From Hysterangium stoloniferum (lineage: Eukaryota > Basidiomycota > Agaricomycetes > Hysterangiales > Hysterangiaceae), in contig WHVD01000178.1 of the NCBI GenBank assembly GCA_015178975.1, positions 62,001-126,000 of the forward strand: a stretch of DNA of 64,000 nucleotides. Direction: 5' to 3'. A model generated the notes under the pieces. That model saw only the letters and a list, made by a program, of their open reading frames with translations. It searched no databases and was not told the origin of the DNA. Shown piece after piece: positions 23,432 through 34,992 of this stretch. Position 1 is the stretch's first letter, and each line of letters begins with the position of its first letter. Both the position numbers and the translations under genes were made by a program.

Positions 23432-23796
23432 TGAAAGGTTGTTGGTATCAACCTCACTTCAGTCAGTAACAGACAGGACAAGAGTTTCTCTATTGTAGAT
23501 GGTAGAAGATAGAATGTACAATCTGTTCGATGATTTCTAGTGTAAGAGTCGAGCCAATATATACCTATGGATAGAACAATAACGTTGCGAGAACAAAGGG
23601 ATAGAACAATAAGGGATAGAACAATACAAATGGACAAACAATAGAAATCAAGTTTCTGATCAAGACGGAGATGGAAAATGAAAGATCTTGATCGGGATGG
23701 AAAGACAATGGGAGAGCAATCGGATCGGAGAGGCAATAGATGGAGTGATGGTTGTAGGCCAATGTAAGCATATGTGGTAATGCGACCAGGATTACA
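23432..23796 (-). repeat. Chromovirus 3' LTR
   Basis: 365 bp, paired with 28,666-29,029. TG..CA ends. It contains three near-identical 'ggatagaacaat' motifs. Confidence 0.95.
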
Positions 23797-23827
23797 CCCC
23801 TCCCCCCTCCAAAAAAAAGCCGTGAGT

Positions 23828-26800
23828 TCAGACGTCCGGTCCATTTTCATCTTCCCAAACATCCAAAGTGGCAGTATCTTCGAGGGTCCGGCGGGGAAGC
23901 CACTCATCATGGTCCTTGCCGTAACCCACCCAGCGTACTAGATATTGGAGTCCACGGCCACGGCGGCGTGCATCCACAATTTTGTCAATGAGGGTTTCCT
24001 CTGTGCCATCTTCGGTGACAACTATGCCGGGTCAGACCAATTCCCTGTTGGGGAAAAGGGAGGGGTTATTGGGAGTGAATGGTTTGAGGAGGCTGGAGTG
24101 GAACCCTGGGTAGGAGGTGGCGTTGTTGGGGAGTCGCAGGGTGTAAACAGACTTTTCTGGGAAGGCATGGGTGACTTCATAAGGGCCATCAAAACGGGGC
24201 ATAAACTTCACCACCCGTTTCCGTCCTTTGCGTTTGTAGTTGCGGCGTCAATGTGTGGTCGACAGCATGACAAGGTCACCCACCTTGTAAGGTGTTTCTG
24301 TGGCATGATGGTGGTTGGCATGGTAGGCCTGGCGTATCTTCGCAGTGGTAAGGCTATCTTGCACCTCCTTGACGTCAAATTCAAGGCGGCGTATCACCTC
24401 GTAAGCTGACGTGTGGGCGGGGGAGGCATGTGGGGGCGGGGCAGTCAGGGGAGGAATGAGGCGAGGGGAGCGGCCAGTTTTTAGCTGGAACGGGGAGAAG
24501 CCAGTTGATGCATTGATGGTGTTCATGAGTGCAAAGCATACACAAGGCAATTGTGCAACCCAACCTTTTTGGTTGATGTCCACATGGTAACGGATGGCCT
24601 GATTGAAGGTCTTGTTGGTCCGTTCACTCGCACCATCAGTCTGAGGGTGGTAAGATGTTGACATTTTCAGTTTGACCCCTGTGAGTTTATGCAGGGCGTC
24701 CCATAGCTCTGATGTGAAGAGTGCGTCACGATCTGAAATGAGGTGAAGCATTAGCCTGTTTTCACAATACCATTCATCGAAAAGGACGACGGCGATTTGA
24801 GCAGCAGAGTAGGAGGAGTGTGTGGCAGCGAGGCGTATGTCAGCCCCCAGAGTGTCGGTCATGGTCATCACCGTATCTTTTCCATCCTCTTCAGGCAGTG
24901 GACCAATGAAATCAATGGCAACACTGTCGAAACAATCATCCAGGACAGGCAAGGGGTGGAGTGGGCCGGCAGGTTTTGATGTGCGGTCCTTGTTTCGCTG
25001 GCATTCTGTGCAGGAAGGTATGTAGGCCCGCTCGAGATCACGACACATATTTGGCCAGTAATATGAGTCACGGAGTGCTTCATAGGACTTGTCGAACCCG
25101 AAATGGCCAAGTGTGTCATGGGCGAGGTTGTAAAGGGTTTCACGGACTGAGATGTCACGGGGAATGACGAGACGGCGGCCCACATAGAGGAGGCCATTCT
25201 CATGTCGTGCCCCTTCAATGCTGCCAGCAGCAGTACCTGCGGTGAGCTGTTGACAGAATTCGTCGGTGGTATAACCATTTCGGATACTGGTCAGCAGGTC
25301 CACATGTGTGGCGATGTTCAAGACACCGGCCACAGGAAGTCGGGGAGGGGATCGTGTGTGAGCCAAGGCACAGGTAGCGAGTTGGGGATTGGGAGGATGA
25401 TCAGGCATGCGAGACAGGGCATCGGCGACGGAATTTTCTTCACCTCGAATGTAAATGATCTCGAAGTCGAAATCTGCCAGATACATAGACCAATGCATTT
25501 GTCAGCGGGACATCTCCTTCTGAGATTGGAAGTACTCCAGTGTCCGATGGTTAGTATAGATCTTGAAATGGCAGCCTAGGAGGCTGGTGTGCCACTTCTT
25601 CAGGGCTTTGAGGATAGCTAAGAGTTCCTTTTCATGGACCGGGTAATTTTTCTCCGCAGCATTAAGCTGGTAGGAGTCATATGCAACAGGCCGTGCTGAC
25701 TCCCAAGTAGTACCAAAGCTGAGTACTGCGCCAGTCCGTCGTTCACTGGCATCAGTGGTGACAAAAATTTGACTGGAGGGATCGTCATACTTGATCACAG
25801 TAAGACAATCAGCACTGGTAACTAAGAGCTTGATGGCATCGAAGGCATGTTGGTGTTGTGCTGTCCAGGTGGGGAATGCACGGTCACATTCCTTGGTGGT
25901 GAGTGGTGTCAGGACACTGGTATGTTCTGCAAGTGCGGGGAGGAAGGCTGCAATGTAGCGGGTGAGCCCCAGGAAACCTCGTACATTGGTGGCTGTGGTA
26001 GGCTGGGGCCAGTGGAGGATTCGATCAGTCTTCCATGGATCTGGACTAATTCCTGCACCAGAGATCTGGTGCCCCAAAAATGATATATCTGTGGCGAATA
26101 AGAGTGATTTGCTGGGATTACAGTATAAGCTTGCAGTGCAGAGAGCTTCAAGTATGGTAGTGATGTTCTTCTCATGCTCCTGCAAGTTTTTCGACCAGAT
26201 AATGATGTCATCCAGATATACATGACATATTTTACCGATAAGGTGTCTGAGGGCATCAGTCATGCGTCGTTGATGTGTGGAGGGTGCATTGCAGCCACCC
26301 ATGGGCATCACTGTCCATTCATAAAGCCCCCAAGGGGTGCGGACAGCTGTCAGTGGTATGTCATCTGGGTGTACCCGTGTCTGAAAGAAAGAATTTGTCA
26401 TATCGAGCTTGCCAAATATGGTCCCTTGCCGCAGTCTGAGAGGATGTCATCAATGCGGGGGAGTGGATAATTATCACGTATGGTGTTGGCATTCAATTCT
26501 CGGTAGTCATTTACCCAGCGTGGAGGTATGGTGTGGTCTGGAACTCCATTTCTATGTTTTGGGACACAAAACGCAGGAGAGACATGTTCAGAGGAAGAGG
26601 GTCGGATGCGTCCAGCTGCCAGGTGCTCCTCAAGTAATGATTTCCAGGAGTCGTGGTATTTCCTAGGTGCCGAATACCCCCGGCCAGTGGTAACTTTGGA
26701 GGGATCTTTCAAACGTATTCTGTGATAGATGTGAGTCGGTATGTCTGCAGTATCTGGTAGTCGGAGAGGAAAACGGTCTGCAAAGGCAGCTTTCATTTCA

Positions 26801-28631
26801 GCATCTTTCTGTTTGAGGAGTTCTTGAAAAGATAGGGTTTCGATCCTGTTTCGAACTGCAGCCATGACAGGGCCTGGTAAGAGGTACCCAGCCAGTGGGG
26901 GTTCTGATGTCCTTCCTGGAGTTTTCACACGGATAGGTTTTTTTGGGTTAATTGGTGTGGCCTTAACCTGAATCTCAAAGTGTTTTGGTACTTTGGGATT
27001 TGCAAGGTTGTAATTTACACGTTTATCGCATGCAGTGCGATTCGAGGTATCGATCACAATGTGATGTGTTGAAAGAAATGACATTCCGAGGATCAATGAC
27101 ACTGGTAATCCAACATTTATTTTAGCCCTAAAAACCCCTGATTGCCAAGCCCCATTTCCTGGGTAACTTTTAATTTCACAAACTCTCTACAGCTTAAAGG
27201 CATGTCCGACAGTGAAGACAGGTTGTCTTCCTCTTTGGGGAGAGGAAATCGACGGAGACCTAGTTGTGAAACTAGGGCGTCACTAATCACTGTGGAGGGG
27301 CAGCCTATGTCAATAAGAGCACGTGTAGAGAGGGGAAAGTCGAAAATGAGGGGTCCCGTCAGCTCTACAGGTGCGTAGAGATGTGGGACCGTAAAGGGGG
27401 TGTGGGACTCAGAAGTGGAAGTGACGCATGTGTCGGTATCTTCATCAGGGTATTCCTCGATGCTGGCCATGGCAAGACCAGCAACTGTGCGGGGTGCAGC
27501 TGTGCGGGCCATCGAAATGGTGAGTGGTTTGTATGTTATGGCATCAGGCCAAGAGTTGTTGGTCTTCATTGGGCAGGTGTCGGAGCGATGTCCAGCATAA
27601 AAAATGCGGCAGCATGTGCAGCCCTCATGGTCCTGCAGGAGTTTCCTTTCCTCGTCAGTCAACCTGGGAAGTTTCACACTAGCCGTTTTTGGAGTGGAGG
27701 CAGGATTCGAGGGAGGATCGGATAATCTAGAGGCTAAGTCTTTCCTTTCATTGCGACGGAGGGCTCGGGCAGTGTTGTTAGCCAATATTTGTTCTTGGAC
27801 AATCTCTTGCTGTTCGCGGACACGTTCATCTTGTTCCTTTACTTCCTCTGCCCAGGATACGAGGTCTGTTGAGACGACTGGCTCTACAAGGAGATTTCGC
27901 TTGAGCGTCTTGTTAAGGTGTGCCTCTAGTTGTGTTTTCAGAGCTGTGCTTGACAATGCAAATGGTTTGGCAGCGGTATTCAGGATAGCATTGAGGTTTT
28001 CCATTTCGATTTTCCAATCAATGAACTTTCGATTGTTTTGAGGGGTCGTGAGGATCTTCTCCCTTATAAGGTGGGCCCAGTTCTTTTCGAGAGTGATGGA
28101 TGCTAGTTCTTCCAAGTACTTCTCCAAGGTGAGGGCATCAATCCGCACTTGGTCCCCTTGGTACCATGCCATGAGTCTTGGCTCCATCATGGCGTCAGCA
28201 ACATAGCTAACAATTTCATCTGGCTTCTTTTCTCCAAACTTCATATATCGGCGGCAAGCAGATGACCAGGCTTGATGAACAAGGGGTGTGTATCGTCCTG
28301 CAGTGAGCATAGGACATTCCTTGAGTTTGCCAACTTTGACTTCTGCTATAGGTGTGGTGGCTTCGACTTGCTGCATTCTAGTGTTGTAGATTCGAGTAGG
28401 TGTTAATAATTCCAGATGTGGGAAGTAAGTGTAGTTTCCCAAATGTTCGGTGTCAGTGTCAGTGTCAGTATCTGATGACTCGGGTTCTGTTGGTGTGATT
28501 ATTGAGGGAGATGTGCTGAGGCTGGTGTTCGCAAAGGGGTTGATGAGGAGAGGAGGTAGTCCAAGTTGGTGTCTCCTTCTCGTCTCCGAGCGAGTAAGTA
28601 AGGGTGTGGGTGTTGACAGTAAATGAGGCAC
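23828..28631 (-). pseudogene. Chromovirus gag-pol polyprotein with chromodomain (inactivated)
   Basis: From ATG 28,631: a gag region with a variant zinc knuckle (CTCCRIFYAGHRSDTC); a protease-like segment (ALIDIGCPSTVIS, where the usual DTG/DSG is DIG); RT with HVYLDDIIIWSK; RNase H (TTDASERRTGAVLSFG; TNHRTLEYF); integrase with HHCC and DDE residues in SVAIDFIGPLP, SDRDALFTSELW and SYHPQTDGASERTNKTFNQ; and a C-terminal chromodomain ([19 protein letters not shown]) that may steer integration to heterochromatin. Damage is light: frameshifts near 27,110 and 26,400 and in-frame TGA codons at about 25,500, 24,249 and 24,030. It ends at TGA 23,828. Confidence 0.93.
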
Positions 28632-28665
28632 GATGGTAAGATTTTGTCGTTGTCAAAAAAAAAGT

Positions 28666-29029
28666 GAAAGGTTGTTGGTATCAACCTCACTTCAGTCAGT
28701 AACAGACAGGACAAGAGTTTCTCTATTGTAGATGGCAGAAGATAGAATGTACAATCTGTTCGATGATTTCTAGTGTAAGAGTCGAGCCAATATATACCTA
28801 TGGATAGAACAATAACATTGCGAGAACAAAGGGATAGAACAATAAGGGATAGAACAATACAAATGGACGAACAATAGAAATCAAATTTCTGATCAAGACG
28901 GAGATGGAAAATGAAAGATCTCGATCAGGATGGAAAGACAATGGGAGAGCAATTGGATCGGAGAGGCAATCGACGGAGTGATGGTTGTAGGCCAATGTAA
29001 GCGTATGTGGTAATGCGACCAGGATTACA
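28666..29029 (-). repeat. Chromovirus 5' LTR
   Basis: 364 bp, nearly identical to the 3' copy. It is followed on the minus strand by an A/T-rich leader and the gag start at 28,631. Confidence 0.95.
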
Positions 29030-29084
29030 GCATGGGTGCTTATAAGTTACTACCTGGAGTCTGGTGGGAATTCTGGTCGTAACA

Positions 29085-30010
29085 GGTCTGGTGAATGTTG
29101 ACATTAATGCAAAATCCTTACTTGACATGGTGATGTTTGGATTCTTCCCCATGTTGCTATTTGCATTATCATCACCCCCCCTCATCATGCCTTTTCTTCA
29201 GTTTATGACAGTCAGCTGCAAAGTGACCCTTCCTTCCATAGTTCCAGCATTTGATGTTCTCAGTGGATCTTTGTGGCCTTTCACTATCTCTTGGCTTGCT
29301 GCACCCCTTTGAAGTAGCCATTGCCATCTTGGATCATTTTGACTTTTTCTTGTCTATGGTAAGTCATTCGTACTCTTCAATTATGGTGTTGACAACCTTT
29401 ACTGGTTCTAAAGCTGTAGCCAAGAACTTCACTGACATTGATAAGGCTGATTAACAGACGGTACAACTTTGGTAGTGATCCAAGGATAACAGTAACCAAA
29501 TCATCATTTGAGAGTCCAGCACCTATGCCTTCGAGTTGAGCCTGCATTTTCATCAACTCATCAAGGTGTGTCTTGACTGCTGAATCATCCTTGCATTTCA
29601 TTCCATACATGTGGCTTCTGATATCAATCTTTACAGACAGTGATTTGCCTTCATGCTTAGTGCACAATGCATCCCAAACGTCTTTCATGGTTTAAAACTT
29701 CTGAATTTCAATCTGAAGGCTTGGTTCAATAGTCATGAAGATGTGGGCTTTGATACACACCTTGCATTGTTCAAATTCATCCTGTCATTGCTCTGCAGCT
29801 TCAATCTTGGCCCAATCATCTTCTGTCATTATGTGCTTCACCCTGAAAGTCGGTGGTGGTAGTGGCTCCCTCACAGTTCCCTCAAGATGTTTTAGACCTC
29901 TACCAGTGCTGAGTACCATCAGCATCTGGTTCTTCTAGGTAACCCAATTTGATCCATCACAGTCGAGTTTCAGGACAACATACTTGATACTAGGTTCTGT
30001 GGGGCCCATA
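29085..30010 (-). pseudogene. Ty1/copia gag remnant
   Basis: Minus-strand sequence begins SIKYVVLKLDCDGSNWVT and continues to the UBN2-type gag domain (DVWDALCTKHEGKSLSVK, then LVTVILGSLPK) with the best open part at 29,377-29,688. Several stops and frameshifts follow before a zinc-knuckle-like end near 29,230. No protease, integrase or RT of a copia element follows: it is cut at 29,085 by the end of the LTR-A copy. It is the only Ty1/copia sequence in the window. Confidence 0.8.
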
Positions 30011-30111
30011 ACCCATTGAGATTATTTGCACAGCTCTAAATAATACTCTCAGTGAGTGATAATGCTTCACTAAGAGCTATGTAATCGGTCTCTATCTCTA
30101 TACCATATAGT

Positions 30112-30969
30112 TGTTATGGAGTGTGCACAGAGTTTATCAGAGGGTTTCTGGAGAAACCCGTGGAAAAGCCAGTAGGACTTGGCTTCAGCTTATAGGCTGC
30201 ACCCTTGCAAGATCGTGATGTCCAATTTCAATGGGCAGACAGGAAACCTGGCGAGTCGAGGGATAGATGATAGGGTCAGGAGTTGGGGAGGTTGATGGCA
30301 GGAAACCCATGGAGTTGTTGATTGGTCGGGGAGGTCGAGTGATGATAAGTCAGAGGTCATGTGATAGATGGGTTGGAGCCTGTGGGCTCCGATGAGGTGT
30401 GTTTCAAGGAGGATATTAGAGCAGAAAATGTACATACTGAGATTACTGAGGGAAATATAAGCTGATTTTCTGACTGGATTGTATGTACAACAACAGGCAG
30501 ACTATATAGACTGTGGAATGTATATTATACCTAATCCAGTAATAATGAAAGCTTAAATGGGTAATCATGAGATGAGAATAATAAACACCAAGTTAGGTGT
30601 TAGGAATGGGACAGAATGGGGCAGAGTCCAAATTGTGACAGGTCATTAGACTGTAAATGGGAACAGGGTGGGAGTGGAGTCCAAAATGTGACAGGTGATT
30701 TGACCATAATGGGAACGGGGCTCAGTTAGAGAGCTGACAGGTTTTCCGAGCAGAGTCCGGTGACTGATGTGTGGAACGGGGATGGGGATAGACAGGGATG
30801 ACATGCACGGGGTCTGGGCAGGTATTCCAGTGACGGGTATATGAGATAATGAAGGTCAGATTGATGTCCAGGTGCCAGCAGGTATTCTGGTTAACTGAAA
30901 ATGGTGTATCTAGAGCACGGGTGCATATAGGTTGGTGCCTGGAGTCCAGCAGGAGTTCTGGTCGTAACA
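30112..30969 (-). mobile_element. Solo LTR-A, TSD ATAGT
   Basis: 858 bp, reverse orientation, TGTTATGGAG to GGTCGTAACA, flanked by ATAGT at 30,107-30,111 and 30,970-30,974. Confidence 0.95.
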
Positions 30970-30974
30970 ATAGT

Positions 30975-31592
30975 ATCCATAAGTGACATGCAACTATACA
31001 GTTGCCCTACACTGCGTTCCAGCTTACCAAAGGTAGCTTACATAACACTATTATTTCAACATGCCAATGGGTCACACCTTGCAGGGGGAATTCCTTAGAC
31101 TGTTTCTCTTTGGATTCCCTCCTGCTAGGTGAGTTACTGTAGGTAGTTGTTTGTAGATATATTAGTTCTAATATATCTTCAGATTCCCTCCTGCTAGCTT
31201 AGTGTGAATACTAGGTAGTTGGGGTTGCCCTTACATAGGGAGGCTACATAATGGGTGTAGACATTCTCAAATCTCTGATGAAGGGAGCAAATGATACAGT
31301 ATTTGATCAGGTGAATTTCTAGTTACCAAGGTTATTGATTCTTTAGTGTATCAGACAAAAAGAAAATAGGATCAAATAGCTGAACTAAAGTAGGAAACAG
31401 TATGGTTGAAATATGTACATATGTAATACTAATTGACCGATATGAAGAAAGCAAGTAGAGTCATGTTATCTCTTACATTGTGCCTATAATAATGCATTTG
31501 CATTTACATGACTGGGTGTCAATTTGGATGAGTCTGTCTTGCAAGGTGGTGGTGGCCCATATGTCTTTAAAATCCATGGTGAATTGTATCAC
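30975..31592. other. Spacer without gene
   Basis: AT-rich, with a short imperfect repeat of 'gattccctcctgctag' (about 31,111 and 31,183). No coding or RNA feature seen. Confidence 0.5.
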
Positions 31593-32097
31593 TGTTAAGA
31601 ACAGAAACTGACAGATGTCAGTAGGCCGACGGGGACCGATTGGAAGGACTTGGCTTCAACTTATGTGCTGCGCCCTCGCAAATATCCGTCGGGTGTCCTT
31701 AAATTTCGGATGGGCAAAGACTATTCCAAATGAGTGCCTCTCAGCGAAAACTGCCGATCGGAACCGAAGGATAAGTCGAGTGTCGGGCCAAGAGGTAAGG
31801 AACCAAGAGTGGGCGAGCACACGTGAAGGGCGGATAGCGGAATACTTAGTATGAGACTTCTAGAGCTATAAGAGGGTATCCTGAGTCGATATTCTGATTG
31901 CCTAGTAACTACAACTACAATGGGTTCATATACAAATATCTGGCGTCTATAAAATACTAACTAGGAGAAGAGTGGAAAGCAGTATTGACAAATAAGCTTG
32001 ACTAGGAATGGGACGGTTACAATTAGTTCAGAGGCCGTTAAATACCTGAGAGCAGGATTACGAGAAAAGGAAATAGTCCAAGGGTTACAGGTATATA

Positions 32098-33717
32098 CAG
32101 TGACCTCAAAAACCCTTTCCATGTTGACCCCAAGTGCAGTGTTTGAAGAACACTGCCTTACAGCGTGGGAATTACGCTTAGCTTTGGTGGAGTCATACAT
32201 AGTACATCCTCTTGGCTACAATATTGCTCCCTGGGTCACATGATTCTGATCACAGGGTATAGAGATATGATTAATTTAAAACAGCAATACCATGGAAAGG
32301 GTTTTTGCACTTTTGAACTGAACAGGTATTTACATATTATCAGTACTTGGTATAACCACCTTTTGCTTTAAGCACTGCCTGAACCCTTCTAGGCATGCTT
32401 TCAATCAATTTCTGACACTCCTCAACTGGTATTCTATCCCACTCCACTTGAATCCTTTCCCACAATTCATGAATTCCATTGGGGGGGTTTTCATGCTCTG
32501 CAAGCCTTCTCTTGAGACAACCCCAGAGATGTTCAATAGGATTCAGGTCTGGGGACTGTGCAGGCCAAACCATAGTACTGAATTCTTGCTCTTCTAACCA
32601 GTTCTTGACCAGGCTGCAGGTATGCTTAGGGTCATTATCTTGCTGAAAGATGATGTCAGAAGGATTGAGACCATAATACTCCAGGGTTTGCTGGAGCTCA
32701 TCCTTCAAAATTTGAAGATAGAGATCTCCATCCATCCTACCATCAATCTTGCTAGCAAAGCCAACTCCCTCCCAAGTCATACAACCCCACATCATAAGAG
32801 AACCTCCTCCAAACTTCAGAGTTCCCTCTACCAGTCTATCATTAAGGCCTTCATCTGCCCTTTTCCATGCCCATTTACATCCATCTAACCCTAGGCAATT
32901 GATTTTGGTTTCATCAGACCATATAACCTTCTTCCAGTCCTCCATAGTCCAATCCTTGTGAGCATAGGCAAAGTCCAAGTGAGCTTTGCGATGCCTAGTG
33001 GAAAGAAGGGGGCGTTTTGACTTGACCACAGCCTTCATACCAGCTTTCTTCAAGTGGAGGCGAACTGTACTGGCAGAGAGGGGCTAGTTGATAATGTTGG
33101 TAAGGGCTTTGGTCACTTGGACAGCATTTTCAGCTTTGCCAGAGGTGATGAGATGCTGAGCATGTCGAATATTTGTAGGAGAAAGCTTTGAGAGATGACC
33201 CCCAACAGCTTTGGGAAGGAGAGAACAATGTTTGGAGGGAAGTTTGGATATGGCAGATGGGCTAACACCAGTTCTCTTGGCAATAGCTTCACCAGAGTGG
33301 CCAGAATCAAGCAAGGAGAGGATGGTATTTTGTTGAGTAAGAGAGAGAGATCTGACCATGATGGTGGTTAGGAATCAAGAAGTGTGGAAGTGTGAGAACT
33401 TTTTTAAACTCAGACATACTATTTACATGTATATATCTATTTGTACCAACAAATAATAGCCATTATTCTATGATTTGACTGAGATCCTAGTCATCAGTTC
33501 AAAAGTGTAAAAACCCTTTCCATGGTATTGCTATTTTAAATTAATCATATCTCTACACCCTGTGATCGGAATCATGTGACCCAGGGAGCAATATTGTAGC
33601 CAAGAGGATGTACTATGTATGACTCCACCAAAGCTAAGTGTAATTCCCACGCTGTAAGGCGGTGTTCTTCAAACACTGCATTTGGGGTCAACATGGAAAG
33701 GGTTTTTGAGGTCACTG
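32098..33717 (-). mobile_element. Tc1-b: nearly intact Tc1 transposon with palindromic TIRs
   Basis: Starts CAGTGACCTCAAAAACC after TA (32,096-32,097) and ends GGTCACTG before TA (33,718-33,719). Terminal repeats of about 222 bp (32,098-32,321; 33,494-33,717) are highly similar. As in Tc1-a, each carries the outer motif 'aaaaaccctttccatg' and an inverted inner copy (about 32,289-32,307; 33,508-33,524). The transposase between them needs only one stop codon explained. Confidence 0.95.
32340..33359 (-). pseudogene. Tc1-b transposase with one in-frame TAG
   Basis: A 339-codon DDE transposase from ATG 33,359 to the stop at 32,340. An N-terminal paired-like helix-turn-helix region (residues about 1-90) is followed by a TAG at 33,084-33,086 and then an uninterrupted catalytic domain: VIWSDETKINCLG, FQQDNDPKH and SPDLNPIEHLW supply the three acidic residues. 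It is about 60% identical to the Tc1-a protein by eye. Apart from the TAG the frame is clean, so loss of function is recent, or read-through or a short intron around the TAG is possible. Confidence 0.93.
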
Positions 33718-33958
33718 TATTGACATATGTGAAACATAGAGTAGAACAGATCATCATAATAAAAAGGGACATATCAGAGTTTAACCAGATAGTACGAGTA
33801 TAATTTGATGGGGGCATAAACAGAGTTTGATCACTGCGAAGGCATACGTCAGCATCGGGAGACTGACGGTTTCCAATGTAGTGTCTTGAGCAATAACTTG
33901 AATCGTTGATAGGTGGCGATAGCCTCAGGGACCGTCGGGTTGTGACACGGTCGTAACA

Positions 33959-34692
33959 TTGCCTTTGGATCATACAATCGATATCCCTCCTCATATGCTC
34001 TGTGGGCCAGAAATGTCAGATCTAATTGGTGAGATATATCCAGACATCCATGTGGATAGAGACCAAAGAGATTGGCAAGATGAAGACTTCTTAGACTGGG
34101 AAATTCTGTGTCCAAGGAATTCAGAGGTTGATGGGATTAATTCAGAACTTCTGAATAAATTCCCTGGAGAGAGTCATGTATACCACAGTGCTGATACTGC
34201 AGAGGGAGACAGTGAGACAGAGATGTATCCTGTAGAGTATTTGAACAGTCTGAATTTTGGTGGAATCTCACCAAGTCGACTTGAGGTGATGCCAGGAGTG
34301 CCTTTGATGCTATTATGGAACATAGATCTATAACACAATTGTGATTGATGAAAATGGAAAATCATTTGCTTCAAGTGCAGATCCTAACTGGACCATGTAC
34401 TGGAAAACTGGCATTTATTTCACAGATCAAAATAATTACAAATGATGATCAACTGCCATTTAAACTGCATCATATTCAGTTTCCAGTGCAGTTGGCATTT
34501 GCAATGATGATTAACAAGTCACAGGGACAGTCTTTGAAAGTGGTGGGAATAGATTTGAGAATGGCAGTGTTTGGACATGGGCAATTGTATGTGGGACTTT
34601 TAAGGGGAAGAAGTTGGAATAGGATAAAAATATTATTAAAAGAGACAAAGAGAACAGCAAATATAGTGTATAAAGATGTATTATTAGATTGA
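33959..34692 (+). pseudogene. Helitron helicase C-terminal fragment
   Basis: Encodes the last quarter of a Pif1-like Helitron helicase: ILCPRNSEVDGINSELLNKF, then SPSRLEVMPGVPLMLL, then (after a frameshift near 34,335) LAFAMMINKSQGQSLKVVG (motif V/VI region) and the terminal IVYKDVLLD before TGA at 34,690. The Rep nuclease domain and most helicase motifs are missing; the left edge is the end of the diverged LTR at 33,958. The RG-S motif is LLRGRSWNR where active copies usually have LSRGRS. Confidence 0.9.
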
Positions 34693-34825
34693 AGTTTTAA
34701 TGTATTTATTGAATTTGTTTTAATTGATTTTTTTTTAACAGTGATTGTGATATATAAATACTTAGAAATGCTCAGAAATACTTAGAAGTACTCAGAAATA
34801 CTTAAGAGTCATGGATGTGGGGGGG

Positions 34826-34852
34826 TTTGGGGGGGCAAAGCCCTCCAACAAA
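34826..34852 (+). other. GC-rich hairpin, possible Helitron 3' structure
   Basis: The sequence gtttgggggggc-aaa-gccctccaacaaac can fold into a stem with a three-base loop, 130 bp after the helicase stop. Helitrons end near a short GC-rich hairpin followed by CTRR. No clear CTAG lies within 15 bases, so the boundary is uncertain. Confidence 0.4.
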
Positions 34853-34992
34853 CTGGAGCCCACAGTAAGCAGTGGGGCAGGTCACAAAGTGACCACCCCA
34901 CAGCATAGCAAGGGTTCCCAGGCTTGTTAATGAATTTTGCTTGGTGGGTTGTGGGTCCATTTTAGCACCGTTAGGTGTCCATATTATGACAT

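Larger units (their letters stand above)
23432..29029 (-). mobile_element. Complete Ty3/gypsy chromovirus, TSD GCATG
   Basis: A 5,598-bp element with two LTRs of 365 bp (23,432-23,796) and 364 bp (28,666-29,029) in the orientation TGTAATCC..CAACCTTTCA on the minus strand. GCATG flanks both sides (23,427-23,431; 29,030-29,034). A purine tract, ggaggggggagggg on the minus strand (23,797-23,810), abuts the 3' LTR as a plus-strand primer should. By eye the LTRs differ at about ten substitutions, nearly all transitions, and one indel, so insertion was fairly recent. No obvious tRNA primer site follows the 5' LTR. Confidence 0.95.
23060..29084 (-). mobile_element. LTR-A fragment split by a chromovirus
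   Basis: Reverse LTR-A sequence occupies about 23,060-23,431 and resumes at 29,030-29,084, ending 'ctggtcgtaaca'. The break is the complete LTR element at 23,432-29,029, whose target duplication GCATG lies at both junctions. The start near 23,060 is truncated. Confidence 0.85.
31593..33958 (-). mobile_element. Diverged LTR-A relative, split by Tc1-b
   Basis: Starts TGTTAAGAAC, carries 'ggacttggcttcaacttatg' and 'gcgccctcgca' in the LTR-A order, and ends 'cggtcgtaaca'. Tc1-b (32,098-33,717) interrupts it. Flanks ATCAC and TTGCC do not match, so the target duplication is lost or one end is rearranged. Sequence divergence from LTR-A is high enough to treat it as an older subfamily. Confidence 0.65.

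Noticed and set aside
23945..24409. 154-codon plus-strand frame
   Set aside because: Antisense to the chromovirus integrase C-terminus and chromodomain.
33572..33994. 140-codon minus-strand frame
   Set aside because: It crosses the Tc1-b terminal repeat and the end of a diverged LTR; coincidental.
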